From the NCBI RefSeq assembly GCF_036965165.1, contig NZ_JBALOX010000058.1, positions 1-59,932 on the forward strand: a stretch of DNA of 59,932 nt, given 5' to 3'. Both the position numbers and the translations under genes were made by a program. The notes under the pieces were generated by a model, which was not told the DNA's origin, made no database searches, and was given only the letters and a program-made list of their open reading frames with translations. Source of the DNA: Ferdinandcohnia sp036965165 (GTDB taxonomy: Bacteria > Bacillota > Bacilli > Bacillales > Bacillaceae_L). Shown here in pieces: positions 43,913 through 53,281 of this stretch. Every line of letters starts with the position of its first letter. Position 1 is the first letter of the stretch.

Positions 43913-44845
43913 TTATTTTTCACCATAAAAATCTAAAGTTCTTTTAATTCCTTCTTCATAAGGTGTTGCTGGCAAAAGACCGATTTCATGCTCATATTTT
44001 GATCCATCTAACACCACTGGATCCTCCGTTAAATATAGCATTTCTACAACCTCTCTCATTTGCTTATCAAAAATGCCTAAGAATCGAATCATACCCTTTG
44101 TTACTGTTGAAACAGGTTTTTGATAATTTAAATGACTGCTTGCTATATTTATGATTTTTTCACCTGAAATTACTCCAGCTGCTGGAATATTCCAGCTTTG
44201 TCCGTACGCCTTATTATTCAAAGCAAGTTCGACAATCGCCTTCGCCCCATCTGGTGTATAAATATATTCCCTGGCATTATGTTGATTCCCTACAAACATA
44301 GCCTTTTTGTTTTGAACCATCTTATCAAATGTATAGGTCAGCATCGCATTATCTGCATTTGGTCCATAAAAATCAGGAAAATGTGCAATTAGAACTGGGA
44401 TATTTGCTTGAAAAGCTATATTCCCAAGCTCTACACGAATTTTCCCCTTTTTCGTGTGAGGATTCTTTGAATACTCTTCATTTACTTTACTTCCATTTCC
44501 CCGACCATAAGCATAAATATTATCCACAAATGCAAGCTTACAGTTGGCCGATTCAGCTGCTTGCACTATATTTCTCATTAATGTTGGCTGATTTTCATAC
44601 CATTCACTATATGGGATATTGACTGAATGAAAAATTACATCAACACCTCTTGCTGCATTTAGTAGATCTGTCTTGTTAAAGACATCCCCTGCTACGATTT
44701 GCACCAATTCTCTGTTGGTAAAAAGTTTTCCTAATTTCTCCTTCGTTCTTGCAAAAGCAATTACCTCAATGCCTCTTTCCACTAACTCTTCAACAATTGC
44801 ATAACCCATTCCACCTGAAGCACCTAATACTAAAGCTTTTTTCAT
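43913..44845 (-). CDS. NAD(P)-dependent epimerase/dehydratase-like protein
   Basis: 310 residues, extended/atypical SDR. Rossmann motif LGASGGMGYAIVEEL (6-20). DNIYAYGRGNG near 105 corresponds to the YxxxK region, without a classical Lys, so it may act as an atypical NmrA-like oxidoreductase or sensor. ATG 44845 follows AAGGAGGGG. It sits 80 bases after a tetR gene and has the same operator in front, so it is likely the regulator's target. Confidence 0.8.
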   Translation of the reverse strand: MKKALVLGASGGMGYAIVEELVERGIEVIAFARTKEKLGKLFTNRELVQIVAGDVFNKTDLLNAARGVDVIFHSVNIPYSEWYENQPTLMRNIVQAAESANCKLAFVDNIYAYGRGNGSKVNEEYSKNPHTKKGKIRVELGNIAFQANIPVLIAHFPDFYGPNADNAMLTYTFDKMVQNKKAMFVGNQHNAREYIYTPDGAKAIVELALNNKAYGQSWNIPAAGVISGEKIINIASSHLNYQKPVSTVTKGMIRFLGIFDKQMREVVEMLYLTEDPVVLDGSKYEHEIGLLPATPYEEGIKRTLDFYGEK

Positions 44846-44870
44846 TAAAATCCCCTCCTTTTTATTTTTA

Positions 44871-44885
44871 TTAACCAATGGTCAA
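44871..44885 (-). promoter_or_regulatory. TetR operator in front of the epimerase gene
   Basis: Near-palindrome TTAACCA-A-TGGTCAA. The same motif stands before the tetR gene. Confidence 0.6.
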
Positions 44886-44925
44886 TATTAAGTAAAAAAA
44901 TAATTTCAACACTATGGGAAAGTTT

Positions 44926-45507
44926 TTAAACTTCCCCGTATATTAGTGGCTTTAGGATATAATTAACATGCGATTGAGCCAAATTTTTTACATCGTCATA
45001 GGTTTGGTTGCTTCTGCAGTAATGTGTTACAAAACCATGGATTGATAAGAAAATTGACCAGATATCCTGAATACTTGCTTTTTGATTAGTTAGATTAGAA
45101 ATTGTATTAGCAAACATACCATAGCTTTCAAGTGGTTCCTGTTGAATACAGCTTTTTACTTCATCATCATTGATTAAAAACATTAACTCATATTGGCTTT
45201 TATGTGTAAGCCCAAATTCAATATAGCCTAATAAAATCATCTTCACTTTCTCTTCTGGCTGCAGATCCTGAGCGATAATTTGATTTAAAACACCGTTAAG
45301 CATTTCAAAATCCTGAACAACCATTGCATAAAATAAATCTGCTTTATTTTTAAAATGATAATAGATTGCACCATGGCTATAGTTTAATTCCTTTGCAATC
45401 TGCCGCATGGATACATGCTGATAGCCTTTTTGAACAAATAGTTCATGGGCAACATCCATTATTTTTTCACGTGACAATTCTTCTTGAACCTGTTTTCTTG
45501 GTGACAT
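44926..45507 (-). CDS. TetR family transcriptional regulator
   Basis: 193 residues. The N-terminal HTH (IMDVAHELFVQKGYQHVSMR then LNYSHGAIYYHFKNKADLF) is typical. The C-terminal ligand domain has no recognisable specificity. It probably represses itself and the downstream epimerase gene through the two TTAACCA-type sites. Confidence 0.9.
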   Translation of the reverse strand: MSPRKQVQEELSREKIMDVAHELFVQKGYQHVSMRQIAKELNYSHGAIYYHFKNKADLFYAMVVQDFEMLNGVLNQIIAQDLQPEEKVKMILLGYIEFGLTHKSQYELMFLINDDEVKSCIQQEPLESYGMFANTISNLTNQKASIQDIWSIFLSIHGFVTHYCRSNQTYDDVKNLAQSHVNYILKPLIYGEV

Positions 45508-45524
45508 CTGTTATTACCCCTTTA

Positions 45525-45539
45525 TTAACCACTGTTCAA
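45525..45539 (-). promoter_or_regulatory. TetR operator in front of tetR
   Basis: TTAACCA-C-TGTTCAA, 12 of 15 or better identity with the site at 44871. Located 18 bases upstream of the tetR start. Confidence 0.6.
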
Positions 45540-45611
45540 TAATTAATATATTCCAGATTAAACCAGATGTCAATCAATTCCATGCACACTTATGAAAAAT
45601 ATTTATACAAT

Positions 45612-45641
45612 ATAAAAGCGGACCCCTGCACGAGTCCGCCT
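45612..45641 (-). terminator. Terminator of terC
   Basis: gcggac / gtccgc stem, TTTTATA on the minus strand. Confidence 0.75.
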
Positions 45642-45652
45642 TCATTAATTTA

Positions 45653-46360
45653 CTATTCAGCTTTACTTAATACTTGTTGATCTTGCTGCTCTTCAGCGTC
45701 ATTTGCTGCTTTTTTCGATTTCATATATCCAATTGCGACAACTGCAGCGACTACGAGTATCTCAAAGCCATACTTCACAAAGCCATTACTAAATACTGAG
45801 TTTAGGAACGGTTCTCCAACAATCATCTTTGATGCAGTCCAAGCTAAAATTGCGGCACCAATCGTAATAATGATTGGGAAACGATCAATTAATTTAATAA
45901 ATAATGTACTCCCCCAAACCATAATTGGAACTGAAATAATTAGACCTAGTACAACTAATAAGAAGTTACCTTGTGCAGCACCGGCAACGGCTAATACATT
46001 ATCAAGACCCATTAATGCGTCTGCAATGATAATTGTCCGAATGGCTGCCCAGAAGCTGCCAACTGCTTTAATTTCATGACCTTTGTCATCTGTTAACAAA
46101 TTATAAGCAATCCATATAAGGAGGATTCCACCTACTAATCGCAATCCTGGAACTGCAAGTAACCAAACTACAGCTAAAGTAGCTATAATTCTTATGGCAA
46201 TTGCTCCTACTGTTCCCCAGATAATTGCTTTCTTTTGTTGTTCCTTTGGTAAATTTCTTGCTGCCAAACCAATAACTATGGCGTTATCCCCTGCCAAAAC
46301 TAAATCAATCCCAATAATAATTAAGAGTGCTGTAAAAAACTCTACACTTAAAATTTCCAT
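45653..46360 (-). CDS. TerC family membrane protein (YjbE/YceF/YkoY group)
   Basis: 235 residues, seven to eight helices. Metal-site motifs LVLAGDNAIVIGLAARNLP (19-37) and ADALMGLDNVLAVAG near 115. Bacillus TerC proteins export Mn2+ and help load secreted enzymes. Located behind a Mn2+-sensing yybP-ykoY riboswitch, which supports manganese as substrate. ATG 46360 follows AAGGGAG. Confidence 0.9.
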   Translation of the reverse strand: MEILSVEFFTALLIIIGIDLVLAGDNAIVIGLAARNLPKEQQKKAIIWGTVGAIAIRIIATLAVVWLLAVPGLRLVGGILLIWIAYNLLTDDKGHEIKAVGSFWAAIRTIIIADALMGLDNVLAVAGAAQGNFLLVVLGLIISVPIMVWGSTLFIKLIDRFPIIITIGAAILAWTASKMIVGEPFLNSVFSNGFVKYGFEILVVAAVVAIGYMKSKKAANDAEEQQDQQVLSKAE

Positions 46361-46430
46361 CAAGGATCTCCCTTCTAATCTTTTATTCTATAAATTTAGG
46401 AAAAACAAAAATGAATTTCACTAGAATAAA

Positions 46431-46568
46431 CTACTTTATTGTTGTCAAATGCTTATCATCTAAACGTTTTTCGATCTTTTCAAGCTCTACTTTGTCTTGT
46501 AAAAGCTCTTCTTTATTCTTTTTAATTAAGTCTTCAAATGACGTTGATCCTATCTTTCTCTTTAGCAT
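46431..46568 (-). CDS. FbpB-like small basic protein
   Basis: 45 residues, MLKRKIGSTSFEDLIKKNKE then ELLQDKVELEKIEKRLDDKH. It has the FEDLI-KNKEELL-DK-ELEKIEKR pattern of Fur-regulated basic protein FbpB, an iron-sparing small protein in B. subtilis. SD GAGGTGA. Here it lies between the Mn riboswitch and terC with no Fur box seen, so it appears to be manganese-controlled with terC. Confidence 0.75.
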   Translation of the reverse strand: MLKRKIGSTSFEDLIKKNKEELLQDKVELEKIEKRLDDKHLTTIK

Positions 46569-46608
46569 ACCTCTGCTCACCTCTCGATCTTTGCAAAAAA
46601 ACAAAAAT

Positions 46609-46634
46609 GACCTTTACCTTGGTGGTAAAGGTCA
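46609..46634 (-). terminator. Second terminator hairpin after the Mn riboswitch
   Basis: tgacctttacc / ggtaaaggtca, followed by TTTTTGTTTTTTTT on the minus strand. Confidence 0.75.
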
Positions 46635-46640
46635 TAAATA

Positions 46641-46760
46641 AAGACCTTTACCGTAAGCTCGGTAAAGGTCTTGCTAACAACGTTTAAGTTGCCAACAAAG
46701 CCGAGAGTGGTTACACTCTGAAATGACGACTTTGCTGTAAAAGCTACTCCCCTTTAGGAG
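46641..46760 (-). ncRNA. yybP-ykoY manganese riboswitch with expression platform
   Basis: The minus strand reads AAAGGGGAGTAGC, then ACAAAGTCGTCA, CTCGGCTTTGTTG and TAGCAAGACCTTT, the conserved segments of the yybP-ykoY aptamer in order. The 3' segment overlaps a terminator hairpin (gacctttacc/ggtaaaggtc, 46641-46672), so the P1 helix and the terminator compete. Mn2+ binding is expected to turn on the FbpB-like gene and terC. Confidence 0.93.
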
Positions 46761-46827
46761 AAAATATTTGAAATATTTATTATTAAAATTAATTTTACAT
46801 GGGGTTTATTCTATTGTCAACACTTTT

Positions 46828-47646
46828 TTAGATAATATTTTTCCCGTAAAATATTTCATCCATTTCTGTAATTAACTTTTCAGCAATTATTAATTCCTCT
46901 TCTGGTTTAAGTTTTTCTTTTGTACTACCGAAAAATAAATAATGCTCAAGGTCAAATTCCTTTAGCTTACATTTTGTGTGGAAAATGTTCTCCTGATATA
47001 CATTCACATCAATCATTTGATACATTTCCTGAATCTCATCAGGTATGTAATTTTGGATAGAATTAATTTCATGATCAATAAACAGTTTATGTCCCGTTAC
47101 ATCTCTCGTGAATCCACGCACACGATAATCAATGGTCATCACATCAGTCTCGAATGACTGAATCATATAATTTAATGCTTTTAAAGGAGATATTTCCCCA
47201 CAGGTTGACACATCAATATCTGCCCGAAATGTGCTAATTCCTTCATCCGGATGGGATTCTGGATATGTATGAACGGTAATATGGCTTTTATCCATTTGGG
47301 CCACTACAGATCCTGGGATAGGTCCCGGGGACTCTTCAAAATCTTCAGCATGTGGCTCTTCTACAGGTCCTTCTGATACTAAGATCGTAACACTAGCACC
47401 CTGTGGTACATAGTCCTGTTTTGCGACATTCAATATATTTGCACCGATGATATCCGCCACATTACTTAAAATTTCGGTTAATCGATCCGCGTTGTACACA
47501 TCATCAATATATTCGATATATGCATCCCGCTCCTCCTGAGACCTTGTATAACAGATATCGTACATATTAAAGCTTAATGATTTTGTTAGGTTATTGAAAC
47601 CATGCAATTCCGTTATCTGTTTTGGAGTCATCTCCATGTGTTTCAC
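46828..47646 (-). CDS. speD: S-adenosylmethionine decarboxylase proenzyme, E. coli type
   Basis: 272 residues, the large SpeD class rather than the ~125-residue SpeH of B. subtilis. Self-cleavage at Ser121 in DKSHITVHTYPESHP makes the pyruvoyl cofactor; Cys149 in VSTCGEISPLKA is the catalytic Cys. It supplies the aminopropyl donor for spermidine. GTG 47646 follows AAGGGGG; longer frames lack an SD. No speE adjacent. Confidence 0.9.
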   Translation of the reverse strand: MKHMEMTPKQITELHGFNNLTKSLSFNMYDICYTRSQEERDAYIEYIDDVYNADRLTEILSNVADIIGANILNVAKQDYVPQGASVTILVSEGPVEEPHAEDFEESPGPIPGSVVAQMDKSHITVHTYPESHPDEGISTFRADIDVSTCGEISPLKALNYMIQSFETDVMTIDYRVRGFTRDVTGHKLFIDHEINSIQNYIPDEIQEMYQMIDVNVYQENIFHTKCKLKEFDLEHYLFFGSTKEKLKPEEELIIAEKLITEMDEIFYGKNII

Positions 47647-47736
47647 GTAATATCCCCCTTTTTTATATTTTTCCATATTTTTATGTTGGTTGAATCGCGG
47701 GATTCTATTCATTTTATATGGATTTTAATTTTGAGC

Positions 47737-47763
47737 AAAAAAATATCCGGCACAAAGGCCGGA
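47737..47763 (-). terminator. Hairpin with T run ahead of speD
   Basis: tccggc / gccgga stem then TATTTTTTTG on the minus strand, about 90 bases before speD. No gene precedes it on that strand, so it may be an attenuator in the speD leader. Confidence 0.6.
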
Positions 47764-48015
47764 CACTGAAAATGATTTTATGATCATTTAAAAGGGGGGT
47801 ATGAAAAAGCTTATCTTTTCCATGTCTTTATATTACCCATTAAATATGAACAAACTATGAATAAAGAATTAAGTTTCTATTAATAATGATTTTTTGTCGA
47901 TTGTTTTTCATAACACATATAATCATTTGATAAGATTCTATTAAAATCACAATACTCACATCATTTAAGTAACTTATACACATTAATGAGTATCTATGCT
48001 ATGGTAAACTTCCTT

Positions 48016-48029
48016 TGTAAACGTTTACA
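48016..48029 (+). promoter_or_regulatory. cre site (CcpA operator) of the pectate lyase gene
   Basis: TGTAAACGTTTACA is a perfect palindromic match to TGWAANCGNTNWCA, 24 bases before the start codon. LacI-type regulators such as KdgR bind similar sites. Confidence 0.85.
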
Positions 48030-48052
48030 ATTATTGCGAAATAGGAGGTCTA

Positions 48053-51000
48053 ATGTTGAATAGGTTAAAACGATTTAATGTAGTGTTAATGTGTTTTCTG
48101 TTATTGTTGCCGAATATGGGTTTAACTGTATTTGCAGTTGAAGATGAATCCACCGAGATGATTCAAATCCCTCAATCCTCTAAATGGCAAGGTGCCGTCG
48201 GTGGTGATGTTGGTGGTAATGACAAAATTACTGCTGAAAACTTTTTAATCAGGGAAAATGAAGATGGCTCTGTCAATATCAGTGTCAAAAATAATCGTGG
48301 GAAAATTGCAAATGATACGGAAGGTATTGCTTATTATTACCAACAAGTTGACCCTACTGATAACTATGAATTGACAGCAAAAGTAAAAATAGAATCTATT
48401 GATGCAAATAATCAAGTGGGATTTGGAATAATGTTGAGGAGCAATCTTCTAACTTCAACCGATAAAAATACTGGGGATTATCTTGCAGTTGGTGGAATCC
48501 GACAAGATATCCGAGGATTTTTTAAAGATGTGTCGGGATCATTAACATATCCAGATGAATTAGATTTTACCACTAACAAACCACTAGCTGGTGAGGAATA
48601 CACACTTAAACTTAGAAAGGAAGGCAATATATATCAATTAACAGTCGGTGATGAAACCAAAATTTTTACTGACTTTACCAGTGACATCAATTTTGTTGGA
48701 CTCTTTGCCTCAAGGAATGTAAGTGTTACCTATACCGACATTCATTTAAATAAGCTCAAAAAGGCACAAAGTTTAGAAATTAATAGCGAAAATATGAAAA
48801 CTGAATATCTAACAGATGAAGAATTAAACCTAGATGGGTTAGTCGTTAGATCGATATACGATAATGGTGAAGAATCTACCTTACAAGAAAATGAATATAT
48901 TGTTACCGGATTTGATAGTAGCACAGTTGGATCAAATACAATAATAATCAGTTATGGTGGAGTTACTTCAACTATTAATCTACAAATTAAAGCTCTAACA
49001 CTGCATGAATTATCAATAAAATACTTCCCTGCAAAAACGGTTTATTACCCTGGTGATAAATTTGAATCAGCTGGATTAGAAGCTTTCGGTTCATATAATA
49101 ATGGCGAAACCTACAAACTTACTGGGGACCAATTTGATTTTAAGATTGATGAAGTTACTATTGATGATTCATTCGAATTTAATGCACCAGGTACTAAGAT
49201 TATCACAATCGTTCCGAAAAATTTTCCAGAAGTTACAGCAAACTTTAATGTAACTGTGCAAGAGACTGAACTTGTAGGTCTCGAGGTAAAGAAACAACCG
49301 GTAAAAACACAATATTTTATCGGGGATAAACTAGATCTTAAAGGAATGGTCGTATATTCCATCTATAAAGATGGATCACAAGTTAGATTAATGGATAACG
49401 AATACACTGTTTCCGGCTTTGAGTCCACGTTACCCGGAAACAAAATTGTTGTGATCCTACATAAAGATGCAAGTGAAAAAATCACTTTCAACGTAAAAGA
49501 AAAAGAAGCTAGTGAATTAAAAATAACCCAGTTTCCACAAACAACATTTTCAATCGGCGAAAAGTTTGCATCTGATGGATTAGTAGTTTCAAAGATTTAT
49601 GATAATGGTGACCAAGAAGCATTATTTACAGATGATTATGTTATTGACTCTAGTACGTTCAATAGTGATAAAGCAGGCACATATTCCATAACTATATCTC
49701 CTAAAGTAGACGGACTTGACCCGATTACTTATAAGGTCACCGTTAGGGAAAAAACAGAATATAAATATGACTTTATTCGCTTTGGACAATCCTCATCGGA
49801 GGAAAGAAACACGATTGAGTACTTAGAAAATGGTGACGTTCGTCTAGCCGCGATAGATGGTGCCGGGAAAATTACCGGTGACCATGACGGTATCTCTTTC
49901 TACTATACTGAAATTGATGCTAATGAAGATAACTTTGAACTTACAGCTGATATTAAGGTAGTTGAATATGCTAAAAATCCTCATGATGGTCAAGAATCAT
50001 TCGGAATTATGGCAAGAGACGCTATTTTTGAAAGTGGTGATCAAAAAGGAATCTTTTCTAGTAATATAGCAGCAATTGGAGGATACTCAGGTGGTACACG
50101 AGAAGATAACGGAACACAACTTTTTGTAAGAACAGGTGTTACATCTACCGATGGTACGGGAAGCCAAGGTATTCAAAAAGAAATGTTAAAGAAGGAAAAA
50201 CCTACTGCCTCTAATACTAACAACTACCGTCTCACACTTAAGAAAACAAATAGTGGCTTTACTGGAATACTAAATGACGGTGAAAATGTAATGGAGAAGA
50301 ATATTTATGCACCAGATATTCTAAACGTTCAAAATGGCAAGGCCTATGTAGGTTTCTATACTGCTCGTGTTGCTACAATTGAAATTAGCAATATCGACTT
50401 CAAAGTAACAGCTGCAGCAACGGATGCTCCTAAAGGTGAAGCACCTGTTAAAGAGGTCACACCACAATTTGACATTTTATCATTGGACAAGACTTCTGAT
50501 ACCAATTATCGACTCATTATTCAATCCAATGTAAATGGTTCGGTAACGATTAAAGAAGGCAATGAAGTAATTGGTTACGATGTACCAATGAAGGCTGAAC
50601 AGAAACTTGAGATCCCAACAACGATTGCCAAAAATGCAAATACAAACTTTAGCTTTGTATTTATACCGGAAGAAACTCAAAATTTAACTAACTATGATAG
50701 AATCATTCAAAACTTCACAGTGGAAATGAAGACATTTGCTGAAAATGGTAATATCTATGTTTCTCCTAACGGTTCAAGTACTGGGGACGGCTCAAACGAT
50801 AATCCTCTAGACTTAGACACAGCCATTGAGTTTGTACAACCAGGTCAGCACATCTATGTAATGGAAGGTCATTATGTAAGAAATGGAATACTTGAAATTA
50901 AGAAATACAATAATGGAACTAAAGATGGTATGAAATATTTATGGGCGGATCCTGCCGCTATATCAAGACCTGTTATCGATTTTGATAAAAAAACAGAAGG

Positions 51001-52012
51001 AGTTGTTCATAGCGGTAACTACTGGCATATAAAAGGCTTAGACTTTACACAATCTGCCGGTAATACGAAAGGTTATACAGTTGGTGGACACTATAATATT
51101 ATCGAAAATATTAAAACATATGCGAACGGTGACACCGGCTTACAAATTAGTCGAACAGATGATTCTAATAGTATAGCTGAGTGGCCATCTTATAACCTAA
51201 TCTTAAATAGTGAGTCATTCGATAACCGTGATCCATCCGATAACAACGCGGACGGTTTCGCTGCTAAACTCACTGTTGGCGAAGGAAACATCTTTAGAGG
51301 TACAATCGCACATAATAATATTGATGATGGTTGGGACCTCTATACAAAGGTCGGTACTGGCGTAATTGGAGCCGTCACTATTGAGGATAGTATTGCTTAT
51401 AACAACGGTTTTCTAACAGATGGAACAGTTGGTGCAGGTGATAAAAATGGATTCAAGCTTGGTGGGGAAGGTGTCCATGTCCCTCACATTATCAAAAATA
51501 GTGTTGCTTACGGTAATGGAGCGGCAGGTTTTACTAGTAATAGTAATCCAGGTGTGATTGCAGAAAACAACTATGCATTTAATAACACCGGCGGAAATAT
51601 GGCATTCACAACATACGGACACATTATACCTGATTTTACAATTGATGGGTTTATTTCATTTTTTACTGATGGGACAAAGAAAAAAGACAATTATCAGCAT
51701 CCAGATTCGGATAAGAATTTTATGTTTAATGGAACTCAATCCGTAAATATGTCTGGTGTTATTCTTCCGGATGAAGTAATTCAAACCTTATCTACTATTC
51801 AAAACTTTGAACGGAACAAAGATGGATTAATTAATTGGAATGGTATTTGGAACACGTTTAGCGAATTTATCGCACATTACGAGGAACAAATTGAAGTTTG
51901 TGAAAAACCTGGAAAAGGACCTAAGCCCGGTATGAGTCCAAAAACAGGAGAAGGGCAAAAACCTGGAAATAACCCGACACCAGGATATTGTAAAAAACAA
52001 GGAATTAGGTAA
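48053..52012 (+). CDS. Secreted multidomain pectate lyase, polysaccharide lyase family 9
   Basis: 1319 residues. Signal peptide 1-29; a lectin-like beta-sandwich about 40-235; three to four Ig-like (Big_3 type) repeats about 236-575; a second lectin-like domain about 580-800; a linker domain to 905; a right-handed beta-helix about 908-1270. The PL9 calcium/catalytic blocks are NNADGFAAK (Asp1067, Lys1072) and DDGWDLYTK (Asp1091, Asp1092, Asp1095, Lys1099). The G/P/K tail has no LPXTG. It cleaves pectate outside the cell by beta-elimination. No pectin uptake genes are linked. SD AGGAGG. Confidence 0.88.
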   Translation: MLNRLKRFNVVLMCFLLLLPNMGLTVFAVEDESTEMIQIPQSSKWQGAVGGDVGGNDKITAENFLIRENEDGSVNISVKNNRGKIANDTEGIAYYYQQVDPTDNYELTAKVKIESIDANNQVGFGIMLRSNLLTSTDKNTGDYLAVGGIRQDIRGFFKDVSGSLTYPDELDFTTNKPLAGEEYTLKLRKEGNIYQLTVGDETKIFTDFTSDINFVGLFASRNVSVTYTDIHLNKLKKAQSLEINSENMKTEYLTDEELNLDGLVVRSIYDNGEESTLQENEYIVTGFDSSTVGSNTIIISYGGVTSTINLQIKALTLHELSIKYFPAKTVYYPGDKFESAGLEAFGSYNNGETYKLTGDQFDFKIDEVTIDDSFEFNAPGTKIITIVPKNFPEVTANFNVTVQETELVGLEVKKQPVKTQYFIGDKLDLKGMVVYSIYKDGSQVRLMDNEYTVSGFESTLPGNKIVVILHKDASEKITFNVKEKEASELKITQFPQTTFSIGEKFASDGLVVSKIYDNGDQEALFTDDYVIDSSTFNSDKAGTYSITISPKVDGLDPITYKVTVREKTEYKYDFIRFGQSSSEERNTIEYLENGDVRLAAIDGAGKITGDHDGISFYYTEIDANEDNFELTADIKVVEYAKNPHDGQESFGIMARDAIFESGDQKGIFSSNIAAIGGYSGGTREDNGTQLFVRTGVTSTDGTGSQGIQKEMLKKEKPTASNTNNYRLTLKKTNSGFTGILNDGENVMEKNIYAPDILNVQNGKAYVGFYTARVATIEISNIDFKVTAAATDAPKGEAPVKEVTPQFDILSLDKTSDTNYRLIIQSNVNGSVTIKEGNEVIGYDVPMKAEQKLEIPTTIAKNANTNFSFVFIPEETQNLTNYDRIIQNFTVEMKTFAENGNIYVSPNGSSTGDGSNDNPLDLDTAIEFVQPGQHIYVMEGHYVRNGILEIKKYNNGTKDGMKYLWADPAAISRPVIDFDKKTEGVVHSGNYWHIKGLDFTQSAGNTKGYTVGGHYNIIENIKTYANGDTGLQISRTDDSNSIAEWPSYNLILNSESFDNRDPSDNNADGFAAKLTVGEGNIFRGTIAHNNIDDGWDLYTKVGTGVIGAVTIEDSIAYNNGFLTDGTVGAGDKNGFKLGGEGVHVPHIIKNSVAYGNGAAGFTSNSNPGVIAENNYAFNNTGGNMAFTTYGHIIPDFTIDGFISFFTDGTKKKDNYQHPDSDKNFMFNGTQSVNMSGVILPDEVIQTLSTIQNFERNKDGLINWNGIWNTFSEFIAHYEEQIEVCEKPGKGPKPGMSPKTGEGQKPGNNPTPGYCKKQGIR

Positions 52013-52073
52013 AACATTACTTTATACTTCCCATAGAATGAACAATTTTACGAAGTTTTCCTATTCCACAGGA

Positions 52074-52101
52074 AAAGAGAGGGGAGCCCCTCTCTTTTTT
52101 T
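52074..52101. terminator. Bidirectional terminator
   Basis: agagagggg / cccctctct stem with seven T, between the lyase and yhbH genes. Confidence 0.9.
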
Positions 52102-53281
52102 ATGCGTACATCATATTTTCTTCATCCTTTTTAAAGAAGCTCTTCATCGCATGGAAAACATCTGCTTTTTGTTTTAAAATATAGTACTTAAATCGCTCAT
52201 CCTCAATATTCTTATAGGCAGACATGAGGGTGCTATGGCGGTTGTATTGATTGACTTCCCCGTACCCAAAAATATTTGAAACCTTCATTAACTCAGTTAC
52301 TAATTTCACACATCTTGCATTATCTGATGTTAAATTATCACCATCCGAGAAATGGAATGGGTAAATATTATAGCGTGCAGCTGGGTATTTATCATTGATA
52401 ATTTCTAGTGCTTTGCGATAGACAGATGAACAAATTGTACCTCCACTTTCTCCTTTCGAGAAGAAGTCTTCTTCAGATACAACCTTTGCTTCTGTATGGT
52501 GAGCAATAAATTCAATTTCGACGGTTTCATATTTTGTGCGAAGAAATCGGGTCATCCAGAAGAAGAAGCTTCTTGCCATATACTTCTCCCATATCCCCAT
52601 CGATCCACTCGTATCCATCATCGCAAGGACAACGGCCTTTGAATCTGGTTTTACAATCTCATTCCACGTTTTAAATTTCAAATCCTCCCGATAGATCGGA
52701 TGGAAACTCGGCTTTCCTGCCATTGCATTTCGTTTGTATGCTGACATCATCGTCCGTTTCTTATCGATATTCCCCATTAGTCCAGTACGACGGATATCAT
52801 TAAATTCAATATTTTCAACAATGTTTTGATCCTGCTCTTTCCGTTTCAGATTTGGTAGCTCTAGTTCCTTAAAGAGTGCTTCCTCAAGCTCCATCATTGA
52901 AACTTCAGCCTCATAATAATCTTCACCGGCTTGATCCCCTGCACCTTGCCCTTTGCCAGGACCTGCTTTCCCCCCGCTTTGTCCTGAGCCATCTCTTGCA
53001 ATAACGTCCCCAACCTGGCTATCTCCATCCCCTTGGCCAACATGTTTATTTTTGTCATAGTTATACCGAATTTTATATTCATCTAAGGAACGAATTGGAA
53101 TCTTAACGACATCTTTCCCGTTTGACATAATGATACTTTCTTCCGTTATCAAATCAGGCAAATTATTCTTTATTGCATCCTGAACCTTTTCCTGGTGTCT
53201 TGTTTGATCATCATGGCCTTTGCGATGGAGGGACCAATCTTCTTGGGAAATGACAAAATTCTTTGAATTACTTTTCGACAT
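52100..53281 (-). CDS. yhbH: Sporulation protein YhbH (DUF444, VWA-like)
   Basis: 393 residues (B. subtilis 392). The C-terminal von Willebrand-like domain has MIDAS motif DTSGSMG near 215. The N-terminal half has a G/Q-rich linker (residues 82-117). A SigE-dependent sporulation protein in B. subtilis, functionally tied to PrkA and SpoVR. SD AGGAGGGG. Located 400 bases after prkA with a terminator between, so it has its own promoter. Confidence 0.95.
   Translation of the reverse strand: MSKSNSKNFVISQEDWSLHRKGHDDQTRHQEKVQDAIKNNLPDLITEESIIMSNGKDVVKIPIRSLDEYKIRYNYDKNKHVGQGDGDSQVGDVIARDGSGQSGGKAGPGKGQGAGDQAGEDYYEAEVSMMELEEALFKELELPNLKRKEQDQNIVENIEFNDIRRTGLMGNIDKKRTMMSAYKRNAMAGKPSFHPIYREDLKFKTWNEIVKPDSKAVVLAMMDTSGSMGIWEKYMARSFFFWMTRFLRTKYETVEIEFIAHHTEAKVVSEEDFFSKGESGGTICSSVYRKALEIINDKYPAARYNIYPFHFSDGDNLTSDNARCVKLVTELMKVSNIFGYGEVNQYNRHSTLMSAYKNIEDERFKYYILKQKADVFHAMKSFFKKDEENMMYA

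Noticed and set aside
46411..46641. 76-residue plus-strand frame
   Set aside because: It lies opposite the FbpB-like gene and the riboswitch terminators.
47801..47860. 19-residue plus-strand frame behind AAAGGGGGG
   Set aside because: Good SD, but the peptide is very short, has no promoter seen and lies in the speD leader region.
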